Shown here: in pieces, positions 24,113 to 33,746 of the stretch
How the letters are laid out: every line of letters starts with the position of its first letter
How positions within the stretch are numbered: the first letter of the stretch is position 1
NCBI GenBank assembly: GCA_937923325.1
Contig: CAKZUQ010000038.1
Span: 1 to 64,000, forward strand
Length of the DNA stretch: 64,000 nt
Direction: 5' to 3'
From: an uncultured Bacteriovoracaceae bacterium
GTDB lineage: Bacteria; Bdellovibrionota; Bacteriovoracia; Bacteriovoracales; Bacteriovoracaceae
The notes under the pieces: model-generated
What the model was told of the DNA's origin: nothing
The model's input: only the letters and a program-made list of their open reading frames with translations
Databases searched by the model: none
Position numbers and translations under genes: made by a program

Positions 24113-25225
24113 ATGGCCGTAAACACAATGAGTGACAATAACAAAAAGAAAGCATTAGATTTAGCTCTAGCTACAATCGAAAAACAATATGGTAAAGGCG
24201 CTATCATGAAACTTGATAGTGATAGTAAAACTGAAAAGATGCCAGTTATTTCTACTGGAGCTTTAGGGATTGATTTAGCTTTAGGTGTTGGTGGGATTCC
24301 TCAAGGAAGAATAGTTGAGATTTATGGACCTGAGTCTTCAGGAAAAACAACACTTACTCTTCATATTGCAGCCGAATGTCAAAAAGCTGGTGGAACAGTA
24401 GCATTTATTGACGCTGAACATGCTCTTGATACAACGTACGCATCAAATTTAGGCGTTGATATTCCAAATACATTAATTTCTCAACCTGATAACGGAGAAC
24501 AAGGTTTAGAGATAGCAGATATGCTTGTTAGGTCTGGAGCTGTAAATTTATTAATTGTTGATTCAGTTGCTGCACTTACACCGAGAGCTGAAATTGAAGG
24601 AGACATGGGAGATTCACACATGGGTCTACAAGCAAGATTAATGTCTCAAGCACTAAGAAAGCTAACAGGTTCAATCTCTAGATCTAACTGTACAGTTATT
24701 TTTATTAACCAATTAAGAATGAAAATTGGTGTAATGTTTGGAAACCCAGAAACAACTACTGGTGGTAATGCTCTTAAATTTTATTCTTCAGTTAGAATGG
24801 ATATTAGAAGAATCGGTGCAATCAAAGATTCAGACAGTGTAATTGGAAACAGAACAAGAATCAAAGTTGTTAAAAACAAAGTTGCTCCTCCATTTAAAGA
24901 GATCGAGTTCGATATAATGTATGGAAGTGGAATTTCAAAAGAAGGTGACCTTTTAGATCTAGCCGTTAAAGAAAAAATAGTAGATAAAGCAGGTGCTTGG
25001 TACTCATACAACAATGCAAAAATGGGACAAGGTAGAGAAAACTCAAAAGGTTTCTTAACAGAAAACCCAGATATTATGGAAGAAATCAGACAAAAAGTTC
25101 TTGTTAAGAATGGTCTAGCTGAAGGAGCTCCTGAAATAAACGAAGAGACAATAAACCCAGAGACGGGAGAAATTGTTGAAGAGAAAAAAGCAAAAAAGAC
25201 TAAAAAAGCTAAAACAATACAATAA
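24113..25225 (+). CDS. recA: Recombinase RecA
   Basis: A 370-residue RecA. The core is complete: Walker [10 protein letters not shown] near 69-77, Walker [12 protein letters not shown]1 loop around [13 protein letters not shown]2 region [16 protein letters not shown], and the catalytic EHAL/QLRMKIG elements. The C-terminal tail is long and Lys/Glu-rich ([12 protein letters not shown]), more basic than the acidic tail of E. coli RecA. AAGGAGAGAAAG stands just before the ATG. An intrinsic terminator follows, with recX starting immediately beyond it. The 113-base upstream region has A+T-rich -10-like sequences but no certain LexA box. Confidence 0.97.
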   Translation: MAVNTMSDNNKKKALDLALATIEKQYGKGAIMKLDSDSKTEKMPVISTGALGIDLALGVGGIPQGRIVEIYGPESSGKTTLTLHIAAECQKAGGTVAFIDAEHALDTTYASNLGVDIPNTLISQPDNGEQGLEIADMLVRSGAVNLLIVDSVAALTPRAEIEGDMGDSHMGLQARLMSQALRKLTGSISRSNCTVIFINQLRMKIGVMFGNPETTTGGNALKFYSSVRMDIRRIGAIKDSDSVIGNRTRIKVVKNKVAPPFKEIEFDIMYGSGISKEGDLLDLAVKEKIVDKAGAWYSYNNAKMGQGRENSKGFLTENPDIMEEIRQKVLVKNGLAEGAPEINEETINPETGEIVEEKKAKKTKKAKTIQ

Positions 25226-25236
25226 AATTTAATATG

Positions 25237-25262
25237 GCCCTTTAGAAATAAAGGGCTTTTTT
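25237..25262 (+). terminator. Intrinsic terminator between recA and recX
   Basis: Arms GCCCTTT and AAAGGGC enclose six bases and are followed by TTTTTTC. It limits recX expression to read-through, as in E. coli. The recX ATG comes four bases later, and the AAAGGG of the stem is its only Shine-Dalgarno-like sequence. Confidence 0.88.
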
Positions 25263-25265
25263 CTT

Positions 25266-25742
25266 ATGGATTCAAAAATATACAACTACTGTTTAAACCT
25301 CTTATCTAAAAGGGACTATAGTATTCAAAAGATAACAGAAAAGTTACAATCTAAACTTTCTGATGAAGTAGAAGTCCAAGCAATACTAGATAGGTTAATT
25401 AAAGAAAATTTCTTGAATCATGGACGATATTTAGAACAAAGAATTGAGACTTTATCTAAAAAAGGTTTCTCTCTAGAATATATTCAACAAAAACTTCACG
25501 CAGAGGAAATCTTTAAAACAAAAGAAGATATCACTGAAATCCAAGTTAGTTTGAATCTAGATACAAAAAGTATTATTAAAGAAATACTAGATAAAAAATT
25601 ATCTGAATATATCAATAAAAAGTCTACCCTCACAGTTATACAACTTCGATCTAAGGCACTAATGTTCCTTTCAACTAAAGGTTATGACTACTACGAAAGT
25701 GAAGACTTACTCCCAACAGAGTTAACAGAAGATTTCAATTAG
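25266..25742 (+). CDS. recX: RecA regulator RecX
   Basis: A 158-residue RecX-family protein built of repeated three-helix units: YCLNLLSKRDYSIQKITEKL, then AILDRLIKENFLNHGRYLEQRI, and a later QLRSKALMFLSTKGYDYY unit. RecX binds RecA filaments and blocks their extension. Identification rests on the repeat pattern and its place directly after recA. The start lies four bases beyond the recA terminator. Confidence 0.85.
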   Translation: MDSKIYNYCLNLLSKRDYSIQKITEKLQSKLSDEVEVQAILDRLIKENFLNHGRYLEQRIETLSKKGFSLEYIQQKLHAEEIFKTKEDITEIQVSLNLDTKSIIKEILDKKLSEYINKKSTLTVIQLRSKALMFLSTKGYDYYESEDLLPTELTEDFN

Positions 25743-25851
25743 CATTTGCGTTAAAACTTATTTAAATTTACGATTTTCTAGATATCAAGTTATTAAATTT
25801 ATTCATTTTATGCTAAAAATAACTATTTAGATTTTTAAATACAGGAAGCAA

Positions 25852-28461
25852 ATGAAAGCAAATGAATTAAGAGAGAGTTTTAGTAATTTTTTTAAAAGTA
25901 ATGATCATGTTAAAATAGAGTCATCATCTTTGGTACCTCATGATGATCCAACTTTACTCTTTGCTAATGCTGGTATGAATCAATTCAAGGCATACTTTAC
26001 AGGTGAAGATAATCCAAAAAACAAGAGAGCAACTACAATTCAAAAATGTGTAAGGGCGGGTGGAAAACATAATGACTTAGAAAATGTTGGATTCACAGCA
26101 AGGCACCATACTTTCTTTGAAATGATGGGGAATTTTTCATTTGGTGACTACTTTAAAAAAGAGGCCATTTCATTTGCTTGGTCATTTTTAACTAAAGAAC
26201 TCAAAATACCAAAAGATAAATTATACGTAACTGTTCATAAATCAGATCGAGAAGCTGCTAAAATTTGGCATGAACAAGAAAATGTTCCAAAAGAAAGAAT
26301 TTTTTTTCTAGGAGATAAAGATAATTTTTGGGAGATGGGAGATGTTGGACCTTGTGGACCTTGTTCTGAGATTTTCTTTGATCATGGAGAGGAATATTCT
26401 GATGGTGCCGATACTACTGAATGCATCCTAGCAGACGAAGGAAGATATGTAGAGATTTGGAACTTAGTTTTTATGCAATATGAAAAGTATATTGAAGACA
26501 ATGAAGTTAAAAGAAGATCTCTACCAACGCCTTCTGTAGATACAGGAGCTGGACTTGAGAGAGTTGCAGCTGTTATGCAAGGAAAATACTGGAATTATGA
26601 TACAGATGTATTCTCTCCAATTTTATCACTTCTAGAAAAGTTATCTGGTAAAAAATATTCTGACGAAAAATATACATCTAACTTTAGAGTCATTGCAGAT
26701 CACATAAGATCATCTGTAATGCTAATTACTGATGGTGTTATACCAAGTAACGAAGGTAGAGGTTACGTGTTAAGAAGAATTATTCGAAGAGGTATTAGAA
26801 ACCTTGAAGAACTAGGTCTTAGTGAAGTTTCTTTTTATAAGATTATTCCCGCTGTCTTTGAATCTCTTGGTAAAGAGTACTCTCAAAATATGGCCAATGC
26901 TTCTCTCGCAGAAAAGTTTCTAAAACTGGAAGAAGAAAAATTTCGTCAAACTCTTAGAACTGGTCTTGAGCTAATTAAAAAAGAAATCAGCCTACTAGAG
27001 AATGATACACTTAGTGGAAAAACAGCTTTTAAACTTTATGATACTTATGGATTTCCACTAGATCTAACTCAATCTATTTTAGAAGAAAAAGGTTTAAAGC
27101 TAGATGTTAAATCATTTAATGATCACATGTTAAAGCAAAAAGAGAGCTCTAAGAAAAAAAGTAACTTCGCTGCATCTGAAGATAGCTTAAAAGAGTTTTA
27201 CAAGATAAAAGAAGAATTCGGTGAAACAGTTTTTAAAGGGTACCATGAGCTATCTGTTAACTCGAACCTGATAACATCAGTAAAACTAGATGATAAAAAA
27301 ACCGCTCTATTTTTTAAAGAAACTTCGTTCTACTCAGAGTCCGGAGGACAAGCAGGCGATAAAGGAAAAATCTTTGATGCTAACTCAAACTGTGTTGGAA
27401 AAGTAATTGATACTCAGTTCATTGTGGAAGGACTTAGTGCTCATATTTGTATTAACTTAGGAGAGCTTCATAATGGCTCTAGCTATACTCTAGAAGTAAA
27501 TAGGTTAAACAGAATACTCACTCAGAGGCATCACTCTGCAACTCACCTACTTCAAGCAGCATTAATAAAAACATTTGGTTCACATATCAAACAAGCTGGA
27601 TCAAGCGTTTCTTCAAATCGTTTAAGGTTTGACTTCACACACCCTGAAAGTATTAGTACTGAAAAGCTACAGGAAGTTGAAGATCTGGTGAATAAACAAA
27701 TTCTTTTAGATTTAAATGTTGTAGCTAAATCTATGTCTAAAGAAGAAGCAACACAAAAAGGAGCAATGGCATTATTTGGTGAAAAGTACGGAGACGAAGT
27801 TAGAGTTCTGACAATGGGAGACTTCTCTGTTGAACTTTGCGGAGGAACTCATGTTAAAAGTACTGGAGAAATTGGTTTATTTAAAATAGTATCTGAGAGC
27901 TCTCTATCTAGTGGAATAAGAAGAATCGAAGCTCTTACTTCAAAAACTGCTAATGATTATTTAATATCTAGATCAAATCTATTTTCTAAAATTGAAAGAG
28001 AGTTCTCTGTAAAAGAAGAAAAGGTTCTCACAAAGTTAAACAGTTTAATTTCTGATCTTAAAGAATCAAACAAAAAAATTAAATCTTTAGAAGATAAGAT
28101 CCAATCATCTCAGAGTAAAGACTTATTTAAGGACCCTTTAAACATAAATGGAAAGTTACTATTTAACACTTATATTGAAGAGGCCAATCCGAAAGATTTC
28201 AGATCTCTATCTGATAAATTTTTAGAACAACACCCCAATGACACTGTTTTTATATATACAAAAAATGGAAAACAGCTTTCCTACCTTCTAAGAACATCTT
28301 CTAAAAACAAGGATATTCATTGTTCTAATATTATTAAAGAAAACCAAGCTACAGTTAATGGTAGAGGTGGAGGAAAACCAGATATGGCACAAGGCTCTGG
28401 TGAAGCTGATAATATTGAACAATTTATAAAAGGTATAACATCAACAATTGAGAAATTATGA
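25852..28461 (+). CDS. alaS: Alanyl-tRNA synthetase
   Basis: A full-length 869-residue AlaS. The class II catalytic core includes FANAGMNQFKAYF and RHHTFFEMMGNFSFGDYF. The editing domain contains the zinc motif HHSATHLL (HxxxH) and CGGTHV. The C-terminal oligomerisation/C-Ala part holds a GRGGGKPDMAQGSG motif. AGGAAGC lies 5-6 bases ahead of the ATG. The 109-base gap upstream shows no clear terminator. The last four bases overlap the next gene (ATGA). Confidence 0.97.
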   Translation: MKANELRESFSNFFKSNDHVKIESSSLVPHDDPTLLFANAGMNQFKAYFTGEDNPKNKRATTIQKCVRAGGKHNDLENVGFTARHHTFFEMMGNFSFGDYFKKEAISFAWSFLTKELKIPKDKLYVTVHKSDREAAKIWHEQENVPKERIFFLGDKDNFWEMGDVGPCGPCSEIFFDHGEEYSDGADTTECILADEGRYVEIWNLVFMQYEKYIEDNEVKRRSLPTPSVDTGAGLERVAAVMQGKYWNYDTDVFSPILSLLEKLSGKKYSDEKYTSNFRVIADHIRSSVMLITDGVIPSNEGRGYVLRRIIRRGIRNLEELGLSEVSFYKIIPAVFESLGKEYSQNMANASLAEKFLKLEEEKFRQTLRTGLELIKKEISLLENDTLSGKTAFKLYDTYGFPLDLTQSILEEKGLKLDVKSFNDHMLKQKESSKKKSNFAASEDSLKEFYKIKEEFGETVFKGYHELSVNSNLITSVKLDDKKTALFFKETSFYSESGGQAGDKGKIFDANSNCVGKVIDTQFIVEGLSAHICINLGELHNGSSYTLEVNRLNRILTQRHHSATHLLQAALIKTFGSHIKQAGSSVSSNRLRFDFTHPESISTEKLQEVEDLVNKQILLDLNVVAKSMSKEEATQKGAMALFGEKYGDEVRVLTMGDFSVELCGGTHVKSTGEIGLFKIVSESSLSSGIRRIEALTSKTANDYLISRSNLFSKIEREFSVKEEKVLTKLNSLISDLKESNKKIKSLEDKIQSSQSKDLFKDPLNINGKLLFNTYIEEANPKDFRSLSDKFLEQHPNDTVFIYTKNGKQLSYLLRTSSKNKDIHCSNIIKENQATVNGRGGGKPDMAQGSGEADNIEQFIKGITSTIEKL

Positions 28462-30170
28462 TTTTAAAATACTTATTAATTATTACAGTATTGCTTTCTT
28501 GCACTAAAGAAAAACAAACTTCTAAGAAGTCGCTAAGTTTAGCAATTTCTTCAGATGTAAGTAGCCTTGATACAGCAGTAGCTTACGACACTATTTCTTC
28601 CCAAGTTGTTGCACAAATCAATGAACCTCTTTACCAATATCATTATTTAAATAGGCCATATCAACTTGTGCCTCTTTTGGCAGAGTCGATGCCAGAGATT
28701 ACAAATAATGGACTAACTTATACTATAAAAATAAAAAAAGGGATTAAATATCATAAGACAAAGCACCTGGATCCAAAACGAACAGTAATTGCTGAAGACT
28801 TTATTAATCAAATAAAGAGGCTTGCATATCAACCAACAAAAAGTAATGGTTGGTGGCTTTTCGATGATAAGATTGTTGGATTAAATAAATTTAGAAAATC
28901 TGCAACAAAAGACTTTAAAAATTTCTTCACTTTAAAAGTCGAAGGTCTAAAAGCTATTAACTCTCATACTATAAAGATTGAACTCACTCGCCCATATCCA
29001 CAACTTATTTATGCATTGGCCATGGCATTTACATCGCCAACACCTAAAGAGATTATTTTAGCACATAAGAATAATCTCAATCGTGGAATCATTGGAACAG
29101 GTCCTTTTGAGCTTGTAAGTTGGGATAACAATTTAAAAATAAAGCTTAAAAAGTTTACAGACTATCATGATCAACGGTACCCAAGTTCTGGAGATCAATT
29201 CTCTCACAAAAATAATCTTTTGAAAGACTCTCAACAGAAATTACCATTTTTAGATAGTATTGAATTTAATGTCATAAAAGAGGCTCAATCAAGATGGCTT
29301 AACTTCAAAAGTAAAAAAATAGATATCATTGTTTTAACTAGAGAACACTTCCCCTTAGCTTTAAATGCACAGGGGCATTTAAACGAAGACATCAAAAAAG
29401 ATAATATAAAACTGCAGATCGCATCAACCCTTACTTATTGGTGGCTCTCTTTCAATATGAAAGAAAAGATAATAGGTACAAACTTAAAATTAAGACAAGC
29501 AATTGCCCATGCAGTTGATATCAAATCTTATATTGATATTTTTACTAATAATATTGCTTTGCAAGCGAACTCTATTTATCCTCCAGGTATTACTGGATAT
29601 AATCCAAGTAAAGAACTCCCTTACAAATATGACTTAAAAAAAGCAAAGAATCTTCTAGCAGCATCTGGCTATCCAAACGGTAATGGACTTCCAGTTATTA
29701 ACTATGATGTAAGAGGAAATAGTACAGTTGCCAGACAAATGGGAGAATTTATAAAAAAAGAGCTCTCTAAAATTGGAGTAAAAGTTAACGTTGTAATGAA
29801 TCCTTTTAGTCAATTTTTAAGAAAAGCTAGAAACGGAGAACTACAATTTTGGCAAGGTGGTTGGGCCCTGGACTATCCAAGTCCAGAAAACATTGTTCAG
29901 TTACTATACTCTAAAAATATGGCACCAGGACCAAATGCATCAAACTACCATAACAAAGATTTAGACCTCATTTATAGCGAATTATCGAAGACTTCCGATA
30001 GAGAGAAGATTCTTAAACTTACCAAAAATGCTGAGACCATTGTTAACAAAGACCTTCCATGGATTATGCAATACTACTCTAGGAACTATATACTACATCA
30101 TTCAAAAGTAGAAAATTTCAGACAATCCGACCTCATATCTAACTCTTTAAAGTATATAAATATCAAGTAG
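28458..30170 (+). CDS. Peptide/solute-binding lipoprotein (SBP family 5, OppA-like)
   Basis: A 570-residue extracytoplasmic solute-binding protein. The lipobox LLSC at residues 12-15 means it is lipid-anchored. The SBP_bac_5 fold is shown by ISSDVSSLDTAVAYDT, INEPLYQY, YTIKIKKGIKYHK, GTGPFELVSWD and LRQAIAHAVD. No ABC permease or ATPase lies nearby, so it is an orphan component. It overlaps alaS by four bases (coupled) and is followed by a 12-bp hairpin. Confidence 0.9.
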   Translation: MILKYLLIITVLLSCTKEKQTSKKSLSLAISSDVSSLDTAVAYDTISSQVVAQINEPLYQYHYLNRPYQLVPLLAESMPEITNNGLTYTIKIKKGIKYHKTKHLDPKRTVIAEDFINQIKRLAYQPTKSNGWWLFDDKIVGLNKFRKSATKDFKNFFTLKVEGLKAINSHTIKIELTRPYPQLIYALAMAFTSPTPKEIILAHKNNLNRGIIGTGPFELVSWDNNLKIKLKKFTDYHDQRYPSSGDQFSHKNNLLKDSQQKLPFLDSIEFNVIKEAQSRWLNFKSKKIDIIVLTREHFPLALNAQGHLNEDIKKDNIKLQIASTLTYWWLSFNMKEKIIGTNLKLRQAIAHAVDIKSYIDIFTNNIALQANSIYPPGITGYNPSKELPYKYDLKKAKNLLAASGYPNGNGLPVINYDVRGNSTVARQMGEFIKKELSKIGVKVNVVMNPFSQFLRKARNGELQFWQGGWALDYPSPENIVQLLYSKNMAPGPNASNYHNKDLDLIYSELSKTSDREKILKLTKNAETIVNKDLPWIMQYYSRNYILHHSKVENFRQSDLISNSLKYINIK

Positions 30171-30194
30171 AATAGGCATGAAATGCCTATTCTA
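30168..30194 (+). terminator. Long hairpin after the peptide-binding lipoprotein gene
   Basis: Perfect 12-base arms (TAGAATAGGCAT and its complement) flank a GAA loop; the stop codon TAG is the first triplet of the stem. Only a short T-rich stretch follows, so termination or 3'-end protection are both possible. Confidence 0.65.
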
Positions 30195-30268
30195 AGCTTT
30201 CTAATAAGTCTTTTGGACATTATAGTCGATATAGAGTCTGAGTGTTAAACAAACTCAAGGACTTTAAG

Positions 30269-30664
30269 ATGAAAAAAACCTGCATACTTGCTCTTATGAG
30301 CTTCATCATTCTTAGTATATCTCATGCTAGAGACCACGTGATCTACAGTATTTCTCAAGAAATACCAATGGGTTATGAAAATGAAATACTTAAGAAGAAC
30401 TTCTATTTAAATATAGGTCAAAATCAAGGCGTGAAACCTGGAACAACTTTAGATGTTTTTAGAGTAATTTCGAATGTAAATCCTTACAATGACAAAAGAA
30501 GAGTAAACCATAAAGTAAAAATAGGTCAGTTAAGCGTACTTCACTCTGATGATGAAGCCGCTATTGGAAGTCTGAAATCATTAAACAATGGTAAAACAGC
30601 ACCACTTTTTGAAGTTAATGGTTTCATGATCGGAGACCATGTAACCGTTAGCGTAAATGAATAA
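30269..30664 (+). CDS. Exported protein with FlgT C-terminal-like domain
   Basis: 131 residues starting at an ATG preceded by AAGGA (7-base spacing); an earlier GTG at 30242 has no such site. A signal peptide covers residues 1-20 (ILSISHA). The mature part, with FYLNIGQNQGVKPGTTLDVFRV, VKIGQLSVLHSDDEAAIGSL and FMIGDHVTV, resembles the C-terminal domain of flagellar assembly protein FlgT and similar beta-rich periplasmic proteins. The FlgT-domain link is from pattern. It is convergent with, and overlaps by 17 bases, a small gene on the other strand. Confidence 0.65.
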   Translation: MKKTCILALMSFIILSISHARDHVIYSISQEIPMGYENEILKKNFYLNIGQNQGVKPGTTLDVFRVISNVNPYNDKRRVNHKVKIGQLSVLHSDDEAAIGSLKSLNNGKTAPLFEVNGFMIGDHVTVSVNE

Positions 30665-30878
30665 TTTCTTTAAAGACATTACACTCTGCAAAAAGACTAT
30701 CTTTTTTTAACGTTATATCAAAAATCTGGGCTATATATTCCTTTCCGATTTCAAAGCTTAGGTCTGGTATATACACAAATTTCACATGAGTTCCCTTATA
30801 TGAACCTTTTAACTTAAACTTTGAATATTTCCTAGTTTTAGATAGGCATGTAGACATAATATATAGTTGCTCATTCAT
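30648..30878 (-). CDS. Small protein, possibly OB-fold, of unknown function
   Basis: A 76-residue reading frame opposite the end of the FlgT-like gene. It has a plausible protein composition and an alternating strand pattern (KFKLKGSYKGTHVKFVYIPD, then GKEYIAQIFDITLKKDSLFA) like a small beta-barrel. No recognisable Shine-Dalgarno stands before the ATG, so the call is tentative. Confidence 0.45.
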   Translation of the reverse strand: MNEQLYIMSTCLSKTRKYSKFKLKGSYKGTHVKFVYIPDLSFEIGKEYIAQIFDITLKKDSLFAECNVFKEIIHLR

Positions 30879-30970
30879 AATCTTTTTTTTGCAAATTAAA
30901 AAAAAAGCTAATTAATGTAAGTATCGAAAAATAGGAAAAAATACGCAAAGCAACAATAAAACTCGCAAAA

Positions 30971-30999
30971 TTGACAAAAACATATAAAATAACTATAAA
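30971..30999 (+). promoter_or_regulatory. Sigma-70 promoter of rpoZ
   Basis: TTGACA (30971-30976), a 17-base spacer and TATAAA (30994-30999) form a near-perfect housekeeping promoter. The expected start is near 31006, about 28 bases before the rpoZ ATG. Confidence 0.88.
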
Positions 31000-31033
31000 C
31001 AAAGACTTAAACAATTTAAAAAAGGTAAATATA

Positions 31034-31246
31034 ATGGCTCGTGTAACAATTGAAGACTGTTTAGAAAAAGTTGAAAATAGATATGAATTAGTTCACTTAA
31101 CGGCAAAGAGAGTTAAACAACTAAGAGATGGTGATACATCAACTGTTAAAAGTAAAAACAAAGAAGTTGTAACTGCTCTTAGAGAGATTGCGGCTGGAAC
31201 AGTTGTTCATGCTGAGATTCAAGAATACGACTCTGACGAATTCTAA
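31034..31246 (+). CDS. rpoZ: RNA polymerase omega subunit
   Basis: A 70-residue omega subunit with the typical start [20 protein letters not shown] and the conserved RVKQLRDG and [13 protein letters not shown] segments. Omega helps assemble RNA polymerase and in relatives forms part of a ppGpp site. AAAGG stands ahead of the ATG. A longer TTG-initiated frame from 30971 is excluded because it would begin inside the promoter. Confidence 0.95.
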   Translation: MARVTIEDCLEKVENRYELVHLTAKRVKQLRDGDTSTVKSKNKEVVTALREIAAGTVVHAEIQEYDSDEF

Positions 31247-31262
31247 AAAATAAAATTTATAT

Positions 31263-31293
31263 AAAAAAAGCTCCGATTTGTCGGAGCTTTTTT
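31263..31293. terminator. Bidirectional terminator between rpoZ and lon
   Basis: Arms AGCTCCGA and TCGGAGCT around TTTG, flanked by an A-run on the left and a T-run on the right. It works in both directions and serves the convergent rpoZ and lon transcripts. Confidence 0.93.
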
Positions 31294-31299
31294 TTTAGT

Positions 31300-33738
31300 T
31301 TATTTTCCAAATGCAACTTTTAAAACTTCACTAAAATGCTCAACAGGATAAAACTTTAGACCCTTCTTATGCTTTTCAGGTACATCCTTAAGGTCTTTTT
31401 CATTGTCTTTTGGTAGAAGTATTGTTTTTATTCCTGCTCTTTTGGCTGCTAAAACTTTTTCTTTAACACCACCTACAGGTAATACTTTTCCAGTAAGACT
31501 TAACTCTCCAGTCATCGCAATGTTACCTTTAACTTTTTTATTTTTAGATAAGCTATATAAAGCTAAGGCCATTGTTATACCTGCACTTGGACCATCTTTT
31601 GGAGTTGCCCCTGCAGGTAAATGTAAATGAACTTGATGGTTTTCTAAAAAGTCTAAGCTTTTTTCTGCATCTTTTAGTTTTGTGCCTTTCTTTGTTTGTT
31701 GTTGTTGTTCCAGTTCTTCTTCTAAAAGCTTCTTAGTATAACTATAAGCAATATTAGCAGATTCACTCATCACATCACCAAGTTGCCCTGTTAATTTAAA
31801 ACCTTTTCCTTTTAGAGGTAATGTCTCGATAAACAGAATCTCACCACCAAATGATGTCCAAGCTAAACCAGTAACAACTCCAGGAGATAATGGCTTTTGG
31901 GCCTTCTCACTATCAAATCTCTTAGGTCCTAACACAGCTTCTAAATTTTTTGGTTCAGGCGCATATTTTTTAAATTTCTTTTTCTTAGTAACTTTCTCTA
32001 AAGCTGTATGTCTACAAAGCTTAGAGATAAACTGCTCCATTACTCTTACTCCAGGTTCTCTAGAATAATCTTGTACAATTGATTTTAATGTCGCTGCAGA
32101 GAATGAAATATCTTTTGTTGTAAGTCCATGCTTTTTAGCTTGCTTAGGGACAACCCACTTTCTGGCAATATTAACCTTTTCTTCCATAGTGTATCCACTT
32201 AAATCTATTAGTTCCATACGATCTAATAAAGCTTCAGGAATTTCTCCAACGTAGTTTGCGGTTGCAATGAAAAGAACTTTTGATAAATCAAATGGTACAT
32301 CTAGGTAATTATCGATAAATGTTTTATTTTGTTCAGGATCAAGGACTTCCAGTAAAGCTGAGCCTGGATCTCCTTGGTATGATCTTCCCAATTTATCAAT
32401 TTCATCTAACATGATTACAGGATTGTTAGTTTCTACTCTTTTTAATGCTTGAATTAGTTTACCAGGCATTGCTCCAACATAAGTTTTTCTATGTCCTTTA
32501 ATTTCTGCTTCATCTCTCATTCCACCTAAGCTAAACCTATAAAACTTTCTGTTTAGTGCTTTGGCAATACTGTGGCCAAGAGATGTTTTCCCTACACCAG
32601 GAGGTCCAGCAAGGCACAGAATAGTTCCATCATACTCAGGCTTTAATTGTCTAACGGCCAAATATTCTAGAATTCTATTCTTCGCTTTCTCTAGACCATA
32701 ATGATCTTTCTCTAAAATTTTTCTAGCTTCTTCTATTTCAACATTATCATTTGAAGACTCATTCCAAGGAAGTGTTGTCATCCAATTAAGGAATGTTCTT
32801 GCAATATTATATTCAGGAGAAGACTCTGAAATATTCTCTAAACGATCAACTTCTTCAAGAGCAGCTTTTTTTGCATCTTCAGGCATGTTTATTTTTTCAA
32901 TCTGCTCTCTAAATTTTTTTACATCTTTGGACTTTTCATCCTCATCCATACCAAGTTCATTTCTAATTACTTTTAATTGCTCTCGTAAAAAGTATTCTCT
33001 TTGATATTTGTTTACTTTATCGTTAACTTCTTCTGTAATTTTCTTCTGGATATCAGCAACATCTTTTTCTCTTTTTAAATAAACTAACAATTTTGCAAAT
33101 CTCTTTTTAACAACAAGTGTCTCTAAAAAATCTTGAGCTTCGGGAACATCCAAAGAAAGTGCAAAGGCAACTAAGTCTGCTAAAGAACCAGGAGAAGGAG
33201 AATTAAGCATTGCTAATTTCATCTCTTCGTTGAAGTATGGGTTTATTTCACTTAACTTTTTAACCTGATTTATCACAGATCTTGTATAAGCGTCTAACTC
33301 TTCGTCTGTTTCATGAAGGTCATCAAAATGTTCAGTATCAACGACAATTAATGGAGATTCTGCAAGAACAGATGTAACTCTATATCTTTTCACCCCGTGA
33401 ACTAATAAGTTTACAGATCCATCTGGCAATTTTAATTTTTTTACAACTTTACAGAGAACTCCAACTTTATAAATATCCCCAGAGGTTAACTCTCTGAAAT
33501 CTTCGTCATTTTCATCATCACTCTCTTCTTCACCTTCTTTAAATTTTACGAGGTTTAAAGCAACGTAGCCTGATTTAGCCACACTCTCATCAAGCTCAGG
33601 CGTATATTTGTCTTCCGTTAATATGATAGGTGCTATCATTCCTGGGAATATTGGACTATTCACTATTGGAATTACAACTACTTCATCTGGAAGGGTTAAC
33701 TCTTTTTCTTCACTTTCAAAATCTAAATTACTAGTCAT
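31300..33738 (-). CDS. lon: ATP-dependent Lon protease
   Basis: A full-length 812-residue LonA protease degrading misfolded and regulatory proteins in the cytoplasm. The N-terminal substrate domain (about 15-210) carries an acidic insert (EEESDDENDED). The AAA+ module has Walker A GPPGVGKT near residues 379-386 and Walker B VIMLDEIDK. The Ser-Lys protease domain has PKDGPSAGI with the catalytic serine, and the catalytic lysine in GGVKEKVLAAKRAG. It follows the AMIN-like gene by 8 bases and probably shares its promoter. A bidirectional terminator ends it. Confidence 0.97.
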   Translation of the reverse strand: MTSNLDFESEEKELTLPDEVVVIPIVNSPIFPGMIAPIILTEDKYTPELDESVAKSGYVALNLVKFKEGEEESDDENDEDFRELTSGDIYKVGVLCKVVKKLKLPDGSVNLLVHGVKRYRVTSVLAESPLIVVDTEHFDDLHETDEELDAYTRSVINQVKKLSEINPYFNEEMKLAMLNSPSPGSLADLVAFALSLDVPEAQDFLETLVVKKRFAKLLVYLKREKDVADIQKKITEEVNDKVNKYQREYFLREQLKVIRNELGMDEDEKSKDVKKFREQIEKINMPEDAKKAALEEVDRLENISESSPEYNIARTFLNWMTTLPWNESSNDNVEIEEARKILEKDHYGLEKAKNRILEYLAVRQLKPEYDGTILCLAGPPGVGKTSLGHSIAKALNRKFYRFSLGGMRDEAEIKGHRKTYVGAMPGKLIQALKRVETNNPVIMLDEIDKLGRSYQGDPGSALLEVLDPEQNKTFIDNYLDVPFDLSKVLFIATANYVGEIPEALLDRMELIDLSGYTMEEKVNIARKWVVPKQAKKHGLTTKDISFSAATLKSIVQDYSREPGVRVMEQFISKLCRHTALEKVTKKKKFKKYAPEPKNLEAVLGPKRFDSEKAQKPLSPGVVTGLAWTSFGGEILFIETLPLKGKGFKLTGQLGDVMSESANIAYSYTKKLLEEELEQQQQTKKGTKLKDAEKSLDFLENHQVHLHLPAGATPKDGPSAGITMALALYSLSKNKKVKGNIAMTGELSLTGKVLPVGGVKEKVLAAKRAGIKTILLPKDNEKDLKDVPEKHKKGLKFYPVEHFSEVLKVAFGK

Positions 33739-33746
33739 ATATTCCT

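Noticed and set aside
30200..30235. FliA promoter for the FlgT-like gene
   Set aside because: The spacer is 12 and matches are about 5 and 6 of 8; too weak to list as a feature.
30971..31033. N-terminal extension of RNA polymerase omega from a TTG
   Set aside because: The TTG is the start of the -35 hexamer of the rpoZ promoter; the conserved start MARVTIED lies at 31034.
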